A stretch of DNA of 64,000 bases from Cloacibacterium caeni (GTDB lineage: Bacteria > Bacteroidota > Bacteroidia > Flavobacteriales > Weeksellaceae). How positions within the stretch are numbered: the first letter of the stretch is position 1; each line of letters opens with the position of its first letter. The notes beneath the pieces were generated by a model, which saw only the letters and a program-made list of their open reading frames with translations, was not told the origin of the DNA and searched no databases. The stretch lies in assembly GCF_907163105.1 (NCBI RefSeq), contig NZ_OU015321.1:2061001-2125000 (forward strand). Reading direction: 5' to 3'. This document shows positions 35,401-43,612 of this stretch, piece after piece. A program made the position numbers and the translations under genes.

Positions 35401-36288
35401 TTATAAACTCATATACTCAAAAGTGCTTTTCTCGCCTGAAACCGTCATAGAAGTAGCATAATTTTGTGAGTCATAAGTATAAGAAACCGTTTCTGTAGTA
35501 GTGGTTCCCATCATAGATTCTGTCATCTCTACTTTGGTAAAATTATTAGACATTCCATAAACGCCTAATCCTTTCTCAGAGATAGAAAACTCGTTATAAT
35601 TATTTCCTAAGGTAGAAGTTGGCGAAATCTTATTATCATAACCCGAATAATTGGTCGTCACAATAACATCTGGAATTGGTCCTAAACTCAGCTTAGTCGT
35701 AAACACCATTTTAGTAAGGTTTTTTCCTGAGTAAGTATATTCAAAAATTCCAGTTTGGGTAGAAATTCCTGCCATAGAATATTCTTGAGTAACTTTAGCA
35801 ACCTGGTTTGCAGCATTATAGACATAAGTGCTCACTTTTTGGGTAGTGTTAATCAGAGTTCCACTTAATTTGGTTACTTCTGTAGCTTCTACTTTAGCAA
35901 TATTTCCTGTTGCGTTATAACTCACAATAGAGGTAATGGTAATATCTTCAGAGGTTTCTGCATCCACCAAAACACTTACCACTTTAGAAATTTTACCATT
36001 ATTGTAAGAGATGGTAGAAGTATAAGAATTATCAGAAGTAGTGATTTTAGAAATTGCTTTATTAGCGTAAGTAAAACTGAAAGAAAAAGGATCGCCATTA
36101 TCATCAAAAGTATTGATTTTTGCCAAAACTTTAGTTCCGGTAGTTCCTGTTCCGCCACCACTTCCTGTTCCACCTCCATTTCCGTTACCGCCACCTGTAG
36201 AATCTAAACCTAAGAAAGAAGATGTTTCTGGCGCACAAGAAATAATAAATAAAGAAACTAAGGCCAGCCAAAAATGTTTGATTTTCAT
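35401..36288 (-). CDS. Putative lipoprotein with YD-like repeats
   Basis: The 295-residue protein begins with a lipoprotein signal peptide (ALVSLFIISC, lipidated at the cysteine) and then a long flexible G/T/N-rich linker (residues ~30-50). The rest consists of repeated beta-strand text such as FSFTYANKAISKITT, TISYNNGKISKV and STYVYNAANQVAKV, reminiscent of YD/RHS-type repeats. It is probably displayed at the outer membrane. The function is unknown. Confidence 0.82.
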   Translation of the reverse strand: MKIKHFWLALVSLFIISCAPETSSFLGLDSTGGGNGNGGGTGSGGGTGTTGTKVLAKINTFDDNGDPFSFSFTYANKAISKITTSDNSYTSTISYNNGKISKVVSVLVDAETSEDITITSIVSYNATGNIAKVEATEVTKLSGTLINTTQKVSTYVYNAANQVAKVTQEYSMAGISTQTGIFEYTYSGKNLTKMVFTTKLSLGPIPDVIVTTNYSGYDNKISPTSTLGNNYNEFSISEKGLGVYGMSNNFTKVEMTESMMGTTTTETVSYTYDSQNYATSMTVSGEKSTFEYMSL

Positions 36289-36303
36289 GATTTTTATTTT
36301 TTA

Positions 36304-36311
36304 CAAAAGTA
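36304..36311 (-). promoter_or_regulatory. -7 box of the lipoprotein gene
   Basis: TACTTTTG on the minus strand, 15 nt before the lipoprotein ATG, fits TAnnTTTG. Confidence 0.6.
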
Positions 36312-36318
36312 CAATTTT

Positions 36319-39300
36319 CTAACTTAAAATTTTGGTCAATAGAACATTTACCTCATCTACATTTTTCACACCATCTTTTCTCATCATGAGTTGATTACCT
36401 TCTTTACCAGATTTTTCCTTGAGTTGAGCTTCTCTAGAATTTTGACTAAGATAAGCAATAATATTTCTGAATTTTTCACTTTGATAGAATTTATCTTGCG
36501 GATTATCTGGAAAATACCCGAGGAAAATTCCGTTTTTCATTACAATTCTGTCAAAACCAATTTCCGCAGCCAACCATTTCAATTCTACCGATTTTAATAA
36601 ATTAACGGCTTCTTTCGGTAAATTCCCGAATCTATCAACCAATTCATTTTCAAATTTCTGCAACTCTTCTTTGGTTGGGATTTCTGCTAATTTTTGGTAT
36701 AATGAAAGTCTTTCTTCCGTAGAATTCACGTAAGAATCTGGCAACATCAACTCAAAATCGGTATCAATATTGACTTCTTTATTTGATTTAAATAATTTCT
36801 TACGGTCTTCTTCATTTTCAAATAAATCTTGGAAGTCATCTTCATTTTGCAATTCTTCCAAGGCTTCTTGCATTAATTTTTGATAGGTTTCAAAGCCCAT
36901 TTCATTGATAAAACCACTTTGTTCTGCTCCCAGTAAATCTCCAGCTCCTCTGATTTCTAAATCTTTCATCGCAATTTGGAAACCGCTTCCTAAATCCGAA
37001 AACTGCTCTATCGCTTCGAGACGTTTTCTGGCATCCGAAGTCATCATATCAAACGGTGGCGTAATGAGATAACAAAACGCTTTTCGGTTGCTTCGCCCAA
37101 CTCTTCCACGCATTTGGTGCAAATCTGCCATCCCAAATTTCTGCGCATCATTTATAAAAATCGTGTTCGCATTCGGAACATCTACTCCAGATTCTACAAT
37201 CGTGGTAGAAACCAAAACATCATATTTTCCTTCCATAAAATCGAGAATTCTGGCTTCCAATTCTTTTCCGTCCATTTGTCCGTGGCCTGTAATGACTCTC
37301 GCATCTGGAACCAAACGCTGAATTAATCCTGCAATATCTTTCAGATTTTCAATTCTATTATTGATGAAATAAACCTGTCCGTCTCTTTGAATTTCGTAAG
37401 AAATCGCATCTCGAAGAATTTCTTCATTAAATCCAATAATTTGTGTGTCAACTGGTTGTCGATTTGGCGGTGGTGTTTTTATCACCGATAAATCTCTTGC
37501 TGCCATCAAAGAAAACTGAAGCGTTCTTGGAATTGGCGTTGCTGTTAAAGTCAAAGTGTCAATATTTGCTTTTAACGTTTTGAGTTTATCTTTTACATTT
37601 ACGCCGAATTTATGTTCTTCGTCAATAATCAATAATCCTAAATCTTTGAAAACGATATCTTTTCCCACCAATTGATGCGTTCCGATGACGATATCAATTT
37701 TACCATTTTTGAGTCCTTCTTTGGTTTCATTTTTTTGTTTTGCAGAACGAAATCTATTCAAATACGAAATATTTACAGGAAAATCTTTCAATCTTTCCTT
37801 GAAACTTCGGTAATGTTGAAATGCCAAAATCGTAGTAGGAACCAAAACCGCGACTTGTTTTCCATCAGTTGCCGCTTTGAACGCCGCTCTAATTGCCACT
37901 TCCGTTTTTCCGAAACCAACGTCTCCACAAATCAATCTGTCCATTACGCCATCATTTTCCATATCCATTTTCACATCGTTGGTTGCTTTTTCTTGATCTG
38001 GAGTGTCTTCATAAATGAAACTCGCCTCTAATTCGTTCTGCAAATAAGAATCTGGCGAAAACGAAAACCCTTTTGCCGTTTTTCTCTGAGCATATAATTT
38101 GATGAGGTCAAATGCAATTTGTTTAACTTTTGCTTTGGTTTTTTGCTTTAAAGTTTTCCAAGTTGGAGAACCGAGTTTATTGAGAACGATTTCTCTTCCA
38201 TCTGGTCCGTTATATTTTGAAATTTTATGAAGCGAATGGATGGAGACGTAGAGCAAATCGTTGTTTTTATACGTCAATTTGAAACATTCCTGCGTTTTTC
38301 CGTCATTGGTAACTTTCACCAATCCCATAAATTTTCCAATTCCGTGGTCGATATGTGTAATGTAATCTCCCACTTTCAAAGACATTAAATCTTTCAGCGT
38401 TAATTGCTCAGATTTGGCAAAAGAATTTTTGGCTTTATATCTTTGATAACGGTCAAAAATCTGATGGTCTGTATACACAGAAACTTTCAGTTCATAATCT
38501 ACAAAGCCTTCATGAAGCTCAGATTTGAAAGATTTAAACGGTAAATCGTGATTTAGCTCCTCAAAAATATTTTCTAACCTTTCCTTTTGTTTTTCCCCTG
38601 AAAAAGAAATCCAAGTTTCATAACCTTCCTCTTTTTTTTCTTTTAAATCTTCGGCGAGAAGCTCAAAATTTTTGTGGAAAGTGGGTTGTGAAGTTTGATT
38701 GAGATTTATCGTTTTAGTTTTGTCATTCTGAGCGGAACGAAGTGAAGCCGAAGAATCTATTTTATTTTTAAGAGATTCTTCATTTCGCTTTGCTTCATTC
38801 AGAATGACAGATGAAAAATCTATACTTTTAAATTTTTCTAAATCTCTTAGAAAAACATCATCAGAAACGAAAAGAATTTCTGGTTTTTGGTGCTTGATTT
38901 CTTTGCTTAACGTTTCAAATTTTCGCTCTGCTTTCTCGTAGAAATCTTTCAGTTTTTTTACCGTGAGATAAGCATTTTTAGTCACAATAAAACTATCTTT
39001 TGGCAATAAATCCAATAGAGAAACTTTGCTTCCCGAAACCGCAAAATTCATATTAGAAACCAATTCAAACTCGCTGACTTTCCCTGTGGAAAGTTGAGTT
39101 TCGATGTCAAATTCCTTAATGCTTTCTACTTCATTTCCGAAAAAAGTAATTCTGAAAGGTTTTTCGTAAGCGTAAGAAAAAACGTCAACAATTCCGCCTC
39201 TCACAGAAAATTCTCCAGGTTCAGAAACGAAATCGGTATAATTAAAATTGAACTGATTCAACAATTCTTCAGTAAAATCAAAATCCAGTTGGTCGCCAAC

Positions 39301-39744
39301 TTTTATCGTGTGAGAAATCGCTTTGAAATCTTCCTTTTTCAAAACTTTTTCTGAAAGCGAAGAAGCGGTGGCAACGATAATTTTTTTCTTTTTATCAAAA
39401 TTCAAACGATTGAGAACTTCGGTTCGTAAAACGATGTTTGCATTTTGGGTCTTCTCGACTTGATAAGGTTCTAAATGCGTTTCAGGAAAATACAAAACGT
39501 TTTCTTCGCCTATCATTTCCTCTAATTCCGAAGTGATATAATTAGAAGATTCTTTATCGTCAATGATAAAAAGAACATCTTTTTTCTGTGTAAGAAATAA
39601 TTCTGCCACCAAAATAGACGGAACAGAACCAGCAAAACCCTTCACAGAAATATGTTGGCTTTGGTCTAAATTCTCAAAAATTTCTTTTCCAAAATTCTTT
39701 CTTAAAAACTCAGGAATAAGCGTTTGACTAATATTTTTCAGCAT
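36319..39744 (-). CDS. mfd: Transcription-repair coupling factor
   Basis: Mfd removes RNA polymerase stalled at DNA lesions and recruits UvrA. The 1141-residue protein has the UvrB-like N-terminal domains (1-~400), the RNAP-interacting CarD-like domain (VGDYITHIDHGIGKFMGLVKV near 445-470), the helicase domains with Walker A GDVGFGKT near residue 608 and DEEH, motif VI HQMRGRVGRSNR, and the C-terminal TRCF domain. About 29 residues near 313-341 (SVILNEAKRNEESL...SSASLRSAQNDK) are encoded by a palindromic repeat that is typical of intergenic DNA. The frame is intact across it, so the protein is probably functional. Confidence 0.97.
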   Translation of the reverse strand: MLKNISQTLIPEFLRKNFGKEIFENLDQSQHISVKGFAGSVPSILVAELFLTQKKDVLFIIDDKESSNYITSELEEMIGEENVLYFPETHLEPYQVEKTQNANIVLRTEVLNRLNFDKKKKIIVATASSLSEKVLKKEDFKAISHTIKVGDQLDFDFTEELLNQFNFNYTDFVSEPGEFSVRGGIVDVFSYAYEKPFRITFFGNEVESIKEFDIETQLSTGKVSEFELVSNMNFAVSGSKVSLLDLLPKDSFIVTKNAYLTVKKLKDFYEKAERKFETLSKEIKHQKPEILFVSDDVFLRDLEKFKSIDFSSVILNEAKRNEESLKNKIDSSASLRSAQNDKTKTINLNQTSQPTFHKNFELLAEDLKEKKEEGYETWISFSGEKQKERLENIFEELNHDLPFKSFKSELHEGFVDYELKVSVYTDHQIFDRYQRYKAKNSFAKSEQLTLKDLMSLKVGDYITHIDHGIGKFMGLVKVTNDGKTQECFKLTYKNNDLLYVSIHSLHKISKYNGPDGREIVLNKLGSPTWKTLKQKTKAKVKQIAFDLIKLYAQRKTAKGFSFSPDSYLQNELEASFIYEDTPDQEKATNDVKMDMENDGVMDRLICGDVGFGKTEVAIRAAFKAATDGKQVAVLVPTTILAFQHYRSFKERLKDFPVNISYLNRFRSAKQKNETKEGLKNGKIDIVIGTHQLVGKDIVFKDLGLLIIDEEHKFGVNVKDKLKTLKANIDTLTLTATPIPRTLQFSLMAARDLSVIKTPPPNRQPVDTQIIGFNEEILRDAISYEIQRDGQVYFINNRIENLKDIAGLIQRLVPDARVITGHGQMDGKELEARILDFMEGKYDVLVSTTIVESGVDVPNANTIFINDAQKFGMADLHQMRGRVGRSNRKAFCYLITPPFDMMTSDARKRLEAIEQFSDLGSGFQIAMKDLEIRGAGDLLGAEQSGFINEMGFETYQKLMQEALEELQNEDDFQDLFENEEDRKKLFKSNKEVNIDTDFELMLPDSYVNSTEERLSLYQKLAEIPTKEELQKFENELVDRFGNLPKEAVNLLKSVELKWLAAEIGFDRIVMKNGIFLGYFPDNPQDKFYQSEKFRNIIAYLSQNSREAQLKEKSGKEGNQLMMRKDGVKNVDEVNVLLTKILS
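38722..38808. repeat. 87-bp imperfect palindromic repeat inserted in frame in mfd
   Basis: The left arm (38722-38758, starting GTCATTCTGAGCGGAACGAA) and right arm (38773-38808, ending ATTCAGAATGAC) are inverted copies with an imperfect middle, separated by a 14-nt loop. Length is 87 bp, exactly 29 codons. GTCATTCTGA...AGAATCT palindromes of this kind are familiar to me as dispersed intergenic elements in Bacteroidota. Here the element is read through as protein. Confidence 0.88.
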
Positions 39745-39806
39745 TGTAATATCGTAAAATTGTAATTTTTTTCATCGTTTTTCAAAAATTGATAAAACGA
39801 CAAAAG

Positions 39807-39830
39807 CGATTTCGGGTTGCTCCGAAATCG
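39807..39830. repeat. Hairpin in the mfd leader
   Basis: CGATTTCGG (39807-39815) and CCGAAATCG (39822-39830) form a perfect 9-bp stem with a 6-nt loop in the predicted 5' leader of mfd. There is no U-tract, so it is more likely a palindromic repeat or an mRNA-stability element than a terminator. Confidence 0.7.
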
Positions 39831-39840
39831 TTTGACGGTG

Positions 39841-39848
39841 CAAAGATA
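39841..39848 (-). promoter_or_regulatory. -7 box of mfd
   Basis: TATCTTTG on the minus strand fits TAnnTTTG. It predicts a leader of about 90 nt containing the hairpin at 39807-39830. Confidence 0.6.
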
Positions 39849-39868
39849 GTTTTTTCAAAACTTATTTT

Positions 39869-39876
39869 TAACTTTG
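39869..39876 (+). promoter_or_regulatory. -7 box of the GH3 gene (leaderless)
   Basis: TAACTTTG ends exactly 4 nt before the ATG at 39881 (spacer GCAA), predicting a leaderless mRNA. It is divergent from the mfd promoter. Confidence 0.65.
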
Positions 39877-39880
39877 GCAA

Positions 39881-41401
39881 ATGATAAATTTCTTAAAGAA
39901 AAGCATCGCCAAAATTTGGGCGAAAAACCATGTTGCCAAAACAAAAGACTTCAAAAATAACGCCGAAGTTCTTCAGGAAAAATTGTTATTAGACTTGGTC
40001 AAAAAATCCGAAAAAACACTTTTCGGACTTCAGCATAACTTTTCGGAAATAAAATCGGTAGAAGATTTTCAAAAAAATGTGAAAATCTCTGACTACGAAG
40101 ACCTAAAACCTTTTGTAGAAAAAGTAAAACACGGAGACAAAAATATTCTTTGGCCAGAAAAACCAGAATATTTCGCCAAAACTTCTGGAACCACTTCTGG
40201 AACGAAATATATTCCTTTGACCAAAGAAGGAATGGACTATCAGGTAAAAGCGGCGCAATCTGCACTTTTCCATTATATCGCTCAAAAAAACAATGCTGAT
40301 TTTGTAAACGGAAAAATGATTTTCTTGCAAGGTTCACCAGAACTGGAAGATATTAACGATATAAAAACGGGCCGACTTTCTGGAATTGTTGCCCATCACA
40401 TCCCAAAATATTTGCAAAAAAACAGATTGCCGAGCTACGAAACCAATTGCATAGAAGATTGGGAAACTAAAGTGGACAAAATTGTAGAAGAAACCGAAAA
40501 GGAGAACATGACGCTGATTTCGGGAATTCCACCTTGGTTAATTATGTATTTTGAAAAACTCATTGAAAGAAATGGCAAAAAAATAAAACAATTATTTCCG
40601 AATCTTCAACTCATTGTAACAGGCGGTGTAAACTACGAACCTTACCGTGAAAAAATGGAAGAATTATTGGGCGGAAAAGTAGATATTATCCAAACATTCC
40701 CTGCAAGTGAAGGATTTTTTGCTTTTCAAGATAATTATGAAAAAGAAGGACTTTTGCTACAATCGAACCACGGAATTTTCTATGAATTTATTCCGCTAGA
40801 ACAATACGGACGCTTCGACTCCGCTCAGCAACCACTTTTTGAAAGATTGACGTTAAAAGATGTTGAACTCAATAAAGATTATGCGTTGATTTTGACGACA
40901 AATTCTGGACTTTGGGCTTATTCTATTGGTGATGTGGTACGTTTTATTTCTAAAAATCCACATAGAATTTTAGTTTCTGGAAGAACCAAACATTTCACCT
41001 CTGCTTTTGGCGAACACGTGATTGCTTTTGAAGTGGAAGAAGCAATGAAGGCAACAGTAGAGAAATTCCCAGCACAAATTACGGAGTTTCACCTCGCTCC
41101 ACAGGTAAATCCCGAAAATGGAGAATTGCCTTATCACGAATGGTTTATAGAATTTGAAAAAGAGCCAGAAAATTTAGAAGATTTCCTTCAAAACCTTGAT
41201 GCAGAAATGCGCAAAAGAAACACGTATTATGATGATTTAATCGCTGGAAATATTTTGCAAGTTTTGAAAATCACCAAATTGCAGAAAAACGCCTTTCAAG
41301 AATATGCAAAATCTGAAGGAAAACTAGGCGGACAAAATAAAATTCCGAGATTGGCAAATGACAGAAAGATTGGGGAGTTTTTAAAGAATTTTAAAATCTA
41401 G
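39881..41401 (+). CDS. GH3-family acyl-adenylate-forming protein
   Basis: The 506-residue protein belongs to the GH3 (auxin-responsive promoter) family of acyl-acid-amido synthetases. It shows YFAKTSGTTSGTKYIPLTKEG, the ATP-binding loop, LIVTGGVNYEPYREKMEELLGG, TFPASEGFFAFQ and LILTTNSGLWAYSIGDVVRF. Bacterial members are common in Bacteroidota but their substrates are unknown. Residues ~311-320 (GRFDSAQQPLF) are coded by a short segment that looks like an intergenic repeat, described separately. Confidence 0.9.
   Translation: MINFLKKSIAKIWAKNHVAKTKDFKNNAEVLQEKLLLDLVKKSEKTLFGLQHNFSEIKSVEDFQKNVKISDYEDLKPFVEKVKHGDKNILWPEKPEYFAKTSGTTSGTKYIPLTKEGMDYQVKAAQSALFHYIAQKNNADFVNGKMIFLQGSPELEDINDIKTGRLSGIVAHHIPKYLQKNRLPSYETNCIEDWETKVDKIVEETEKENMTLISGIPPWLIMYFEKLIERNGKKIKQLFPNLQLIVTGGVNYEPYREKMEELLGGKVDIIQTFPASEGFFAFQDNYEKEGLLLQSNHGIFYEFIPLEQYGRFDSAQQPLFERLTLKDVELNKDYALILTTNSGLWAYSIGDVVRFISKNPHRILVSGRTKHFTSAFGEHVIAFEVEEAMKATVEKFPAQITEFHLAPQVNPENGELPYHEWFIEFEKEPENLEDFLQNLDAEMRKRNTYYDDLIAGNILQVLKITKLQKNAFQEYAKSEGKLGGQNKIPRLANDRKIGEFLKNFKI
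40811..40835 (+). repeat. Short repeat-like segment (TTCGACTCCGCTCAGCAACC) inside the GH3 gene
   Basis: This GC-richer string stands out from AT-rich coding DNA. TTCGACTCCGCTCAG motifs are familiar as part of dispersed intergenic repeats in Bacteroidota. It is read in frame as RFDSAQQP between EFIPLEQYG and the conserved LTLKDVELNK. Confidence 0.5.
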
Positions 41402-41422
41402 ATTTTGGATGAAATAATTTTT

Positions 41423-41430
41423 TATCTTTG
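41423..41430 (+). promoter_or_regulatory. -7 box of the toxin-antitoxin operon
   Basis: TATCTTTG, 17 nt before the antitoxin ATG at 41448, fits TAnnTTTG. Confidence 0.55.
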
Positions 41431-41447
41431 ATTAATATTTTGTGGAA

Positions 41448-41687
41448 ATGAATTTAGATTTTAACATAGAAAGCAAAAAATTGGCACTTATTCAATGGTT
41501 AACTTCATTGAACGATGTTTCTATGATTGATAAAATTCTAGAACTCAAAAATAAAGAAAGTAAAGATTGGTGGGACGAAACTTCTGATGAAGAAAAAGAA
41601 TCTATTGAAAAAGGATTAGAAGATGCCAATTCTGGAAAATTAAAACCACATTCTGAAATAAGAAAAAAATATGAAAAGTGGCTATAA
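41448..41687 (+). CDS. Antitoxin of a RelE/ParE-type toxin-antitoxin pair
   Basis: The 79-residue acidic protein (MNLDFNIESKKLALIQWL) has the end DWWDETSDEEKESIEKGLEDANSGKLKPHSEIRKKYEKWL, typical of small Bacteroidota antitoxins in front of ParE genes. The ATG at 41448 is preferred to GTG at 41442, which lies almost on the predicted transcription start. The last 17 bp overlap the toxin gene, the usual arrangement for coupling. It should bind and neutralise the toxin and repress the operon. Confidence 0.82.
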   Translation: MNLDFNIESKKLALIQWLTSLNDVSMIDKILELKNKESKDWWDETSDEEKESIEKGLEDANSGKLKPHSEIRKKYEKWL

Positions 41688-41970
41688 AATTTTTTGGACA
41701 GAACATGCAGCCTCTGAATTAGAAAAAACCATTCAATATTTACAAACAGAATTTTCTGATAAAGAAATTTCAAAACTTTTAATAAAATTAGAAGAAACTT
41801 TAGAGCTAATTTCTATCAATCCTAAAATATTTCCCATTTCTGACAAAAAAGGAATTCACAAAGCAATCTTGCTTAAATACAATTCTATCTATTACAGAGA
41901 AATAAACAATTCTGTAGAAATTTTATCCTTCTTTTCTAACAGACAAAATCCTAAGAAAAGAAAAATCTAA
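41671..41970 (+). CDS. RelE/ParE-family toxin
   Basis: The 99-residue basic protein has KIFWTEHAASELEKTIQYLQ, LELISINPKIFPISDKKGIHKAILLKYNSIYYREINNSVEILSFFSNRQNP, the fold pattern of the RelE/ParE superfamily. Such toxins cleave mRNA on the ribosome or poison gyrase, and the sequence alone does not decide which. It is the second gene of the operon with the antitoxin encoded at 41448. Confidence 0.88.
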   Translation: MKSGYKIFWTEHAASELEKTIQYLQTEFSDKEISKLLIKLEETLELISINPKIFPISDKKGIHKAILLKYNSIYYREINNSVEILSFFSNRQNPKKRKI

Positions 41971-42306
41971 CTACTCACTTACAAACTTCAGTCCTACGAT
42001 TGAAATAATTAAAGTTGACACAAAAAAGATGCGCCAAAAAGTGGCTGGTTCGTTAAAGAAAAAGATCCCCATCAAAACGCTTCCTACCGCTCCAATTCCT
42101 GTCCAAACTGCGTAAGCTGTTCCGATTGGCAAACCGTTTTCGCCAGCAATAGCTTTGTACATCAGAAACATAGAAAGAAAAAGGCAAACTGCAAAACCAG
42201 ACCACCAATAGAGGTTTTCTTTGCCTGTGGTTTCTTGTGCTTTTCCTAAACAAAACGCAAATGCAGTTTCGAATAATCCTGCGATGATGAGTATTAACCA
42301 ATTCAT
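41971..42306 (-). CDS. Small multidrug resistance (SMR) exporter, SugE-like
   Basis: The 111-residue protein (MNWLILIIAGLFETAFAFCLGKA) has four membrane segments, the essential glutamate at Glu13 and the end IGTAYAVWTGIGAVGSVLMGIFFFNEP typical of SugE/Gdx-type members, some of which export guanidinium. The start at 42306 gives the normal family length; an ATG further upstream at 42366 would include the promoter. It ends directly against the toxin gene and diverges from the MFS gene. Confidence 0.92.
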   Translation of the reverse strand: MNWLILIIAGLFETAFAFCLGKAQETTGKENLYWWSGFAVCLFLSMFLMYKAIAGENGLPIGTAYAVWTGIGAVGSVLMGIFFFNEPATFWRIFFVSTLIISIVGLKFVSE

Positions 42307-42310
42307 AGCA

Positions 42311-42318
42311 CAAATATA
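42311..42318 (-). promoter_or_regulatory. -7 box of the SMR gene (leaderless)
   Basis: TATATTTG on the minus strand ends 4 nt before the SMR ATG at 42306, predicting a leaderless transcript. Confidence 0.7.
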
Positions 42319-42353
42319 GACTTTAACTATTAAAAAAATATTTCTAATTCCTT

Positions 42354-42361
42354 TATATTTG
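42354..42361 (+). promoter_or_regulatory. -7 box of the MFS gene (leaderless)
   Basis: TATATTTG ends 4 nt before the MFS ATG at 42366. The divergent SMR promoter box lies only 35 bp away, so the two promoters share upstream sequence. Confidence 0.7.
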
Positions 42362-42365
42362 CTCA

Positions 42366-43601
42366 ATGATTTCTCTTGAGCCCATTAAAACTCTAAAAAA
42401 TAAAGAGTTCCGAAACCTACTTACCGGAAGATTTTTTCTAATTCTAGCGTTTAGAATGCTTGCAACGTTATTAGGATGGTGGGTTTATCAGCTCACCAAA
42501 GACCCTTTTTCTATTGGTTTGATAGGACTTTCGGAAGTTATTCCTGCAGTTTCTACAGCTTTGTACGCTGGTCATGTTATCGACATGAACGAGAAAAAAA
42601 GAATGCTTCTCTTATGTACTTCGGGATATTTTTTGCTCATTGCGTTGTTATTAATCCCTGCATTTTACGCATCTAATCTTCATTTTACAGGTCACGAAAT
42701 CACGTATTACATCTACGGAATTATATTTTTCACAGGAATTTGTAGGGCTTTCATCGGCCCGATTGTTCCAGTAATGATTCCCAAAATTGTGGGACAAGAA
42801 AAATTAGCAAACGCCATTACCTTAAATCAAGCTACCTTTCTTACCGCATCAGTTTCGGGACACGCAATTGGCGGATTTCTCATCGCTTTAATTACTATAA
42901 AATGGACTCTTGTCGTTATTTTATTTTTAATTTTATTGGCATCCTTATTTTTCCTTCAAATCAAAAAACAACAGTCAGAATATCATAAAAAGGAGTTGCA
43001 AGTTTGGGCTTCTATGAAAGAAGGAATCACTTACATTTATAGAACGAAAGAAATTCTAGGAGCATTGTGTTTAGATATGTTTGCCGTACTTTTTGGCGGT
43101 GCTGTTGCCATGATTCCTGTTTTCGCAAGTGATATTTTAAAAGTTGGAGCTGATGGTTTCGGACTTCTCAACGCAGCATCAGATATTGGCTCAATGATGA
43201 TTATTGTAACGCTTTCTTTCATTCCATTAAGAAAAAATCAGGGCAAAATTTTAATCGGTGTAGTAGCTGGATTTGGTTTGTGCATCATTGGTTTCGGCTT
43301 GTCAAAACTCTATTGGTTGTCTTTCTTATTCCTTATGTTGAGCGGAATTTTTGACGGAATTTCAGTCGTGATTAGAGGAACCATCGTACAGTTGAAAACT
43401 CCAGATCACATCAGAGGAAGAGTGATGAGTGCAAATTCAATCTTCATTATGTCTAGCAATGAAATGGGACAATTTGAAAGCGGTGTTGCTGCAAAACTTT
43501 TAGGCGTGGTAAAATCAGTCGTTTTTGGCGGAACCATGACCGTTCTCATTGCACTTTTTGTAGGGAAATTTGTTCCAAAATTGAGAAAAATGGAATATTA
43601 A
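42366..43601 (+). CDS. MFS transporter
   Basis: The 411-residue integral membrane protein has about eleven to twelve hydrophobic segments and the MFS-3-type text FRNLLTGRFFLILAFRMLATLLGWWVYQLTKDPFSIGLIGLSEVIPAV, followed by AGHVIDMNEKKRMLLL. The group (enterobactin-exporter EntS-like) pumps out small molecules. No substrate can be assigned. It is divergent from the SMR exporter gene. Confidence 0.92.
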   Translation: MISLEPIKTLKNKEFRNLLTGRFFLILAFRMLATLLGWWVYQLTKDPFSIGLIGLSEVIPAVSTALYAGHVIDMNEKKRMLLLCTSGYFLLIALLLIPAFYASNLHFTGHEITYYIYGIIFFTGICRAFIGPIVPVMIPKIVGQEKLANAITLNQATFLTASVSGHAIGGFLIALITIKWTLVVILFLILLASLFFLQIKKQQSEYHKKELQVWASMKEGITYIYRTKEILGALCLDMFAVLFGGAVAMIPVFASDILKVGADGFGLLNAASDIGSMMIIVTLSFIPLRKNQGKILIGVVAGFGLCIIGFGLSKLYWLSFLFLMLSGIFDGISVVIRGTIVQLKTPDHIRGRVMSANSIFIMSSNEMGQFESGVAAKLLGVVKSVVFGGTMTVLIALFVGKFVPKLRKMEY

Positions 43602-43612
43602 AAAAACTAAAT

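Noticed and set aside
38722-38808. Frameshift or assembly error in mfd
   Set aside because: The frame stays open and conserved Mfd segments continue on both sides, so an in-frame insertion explains it better.
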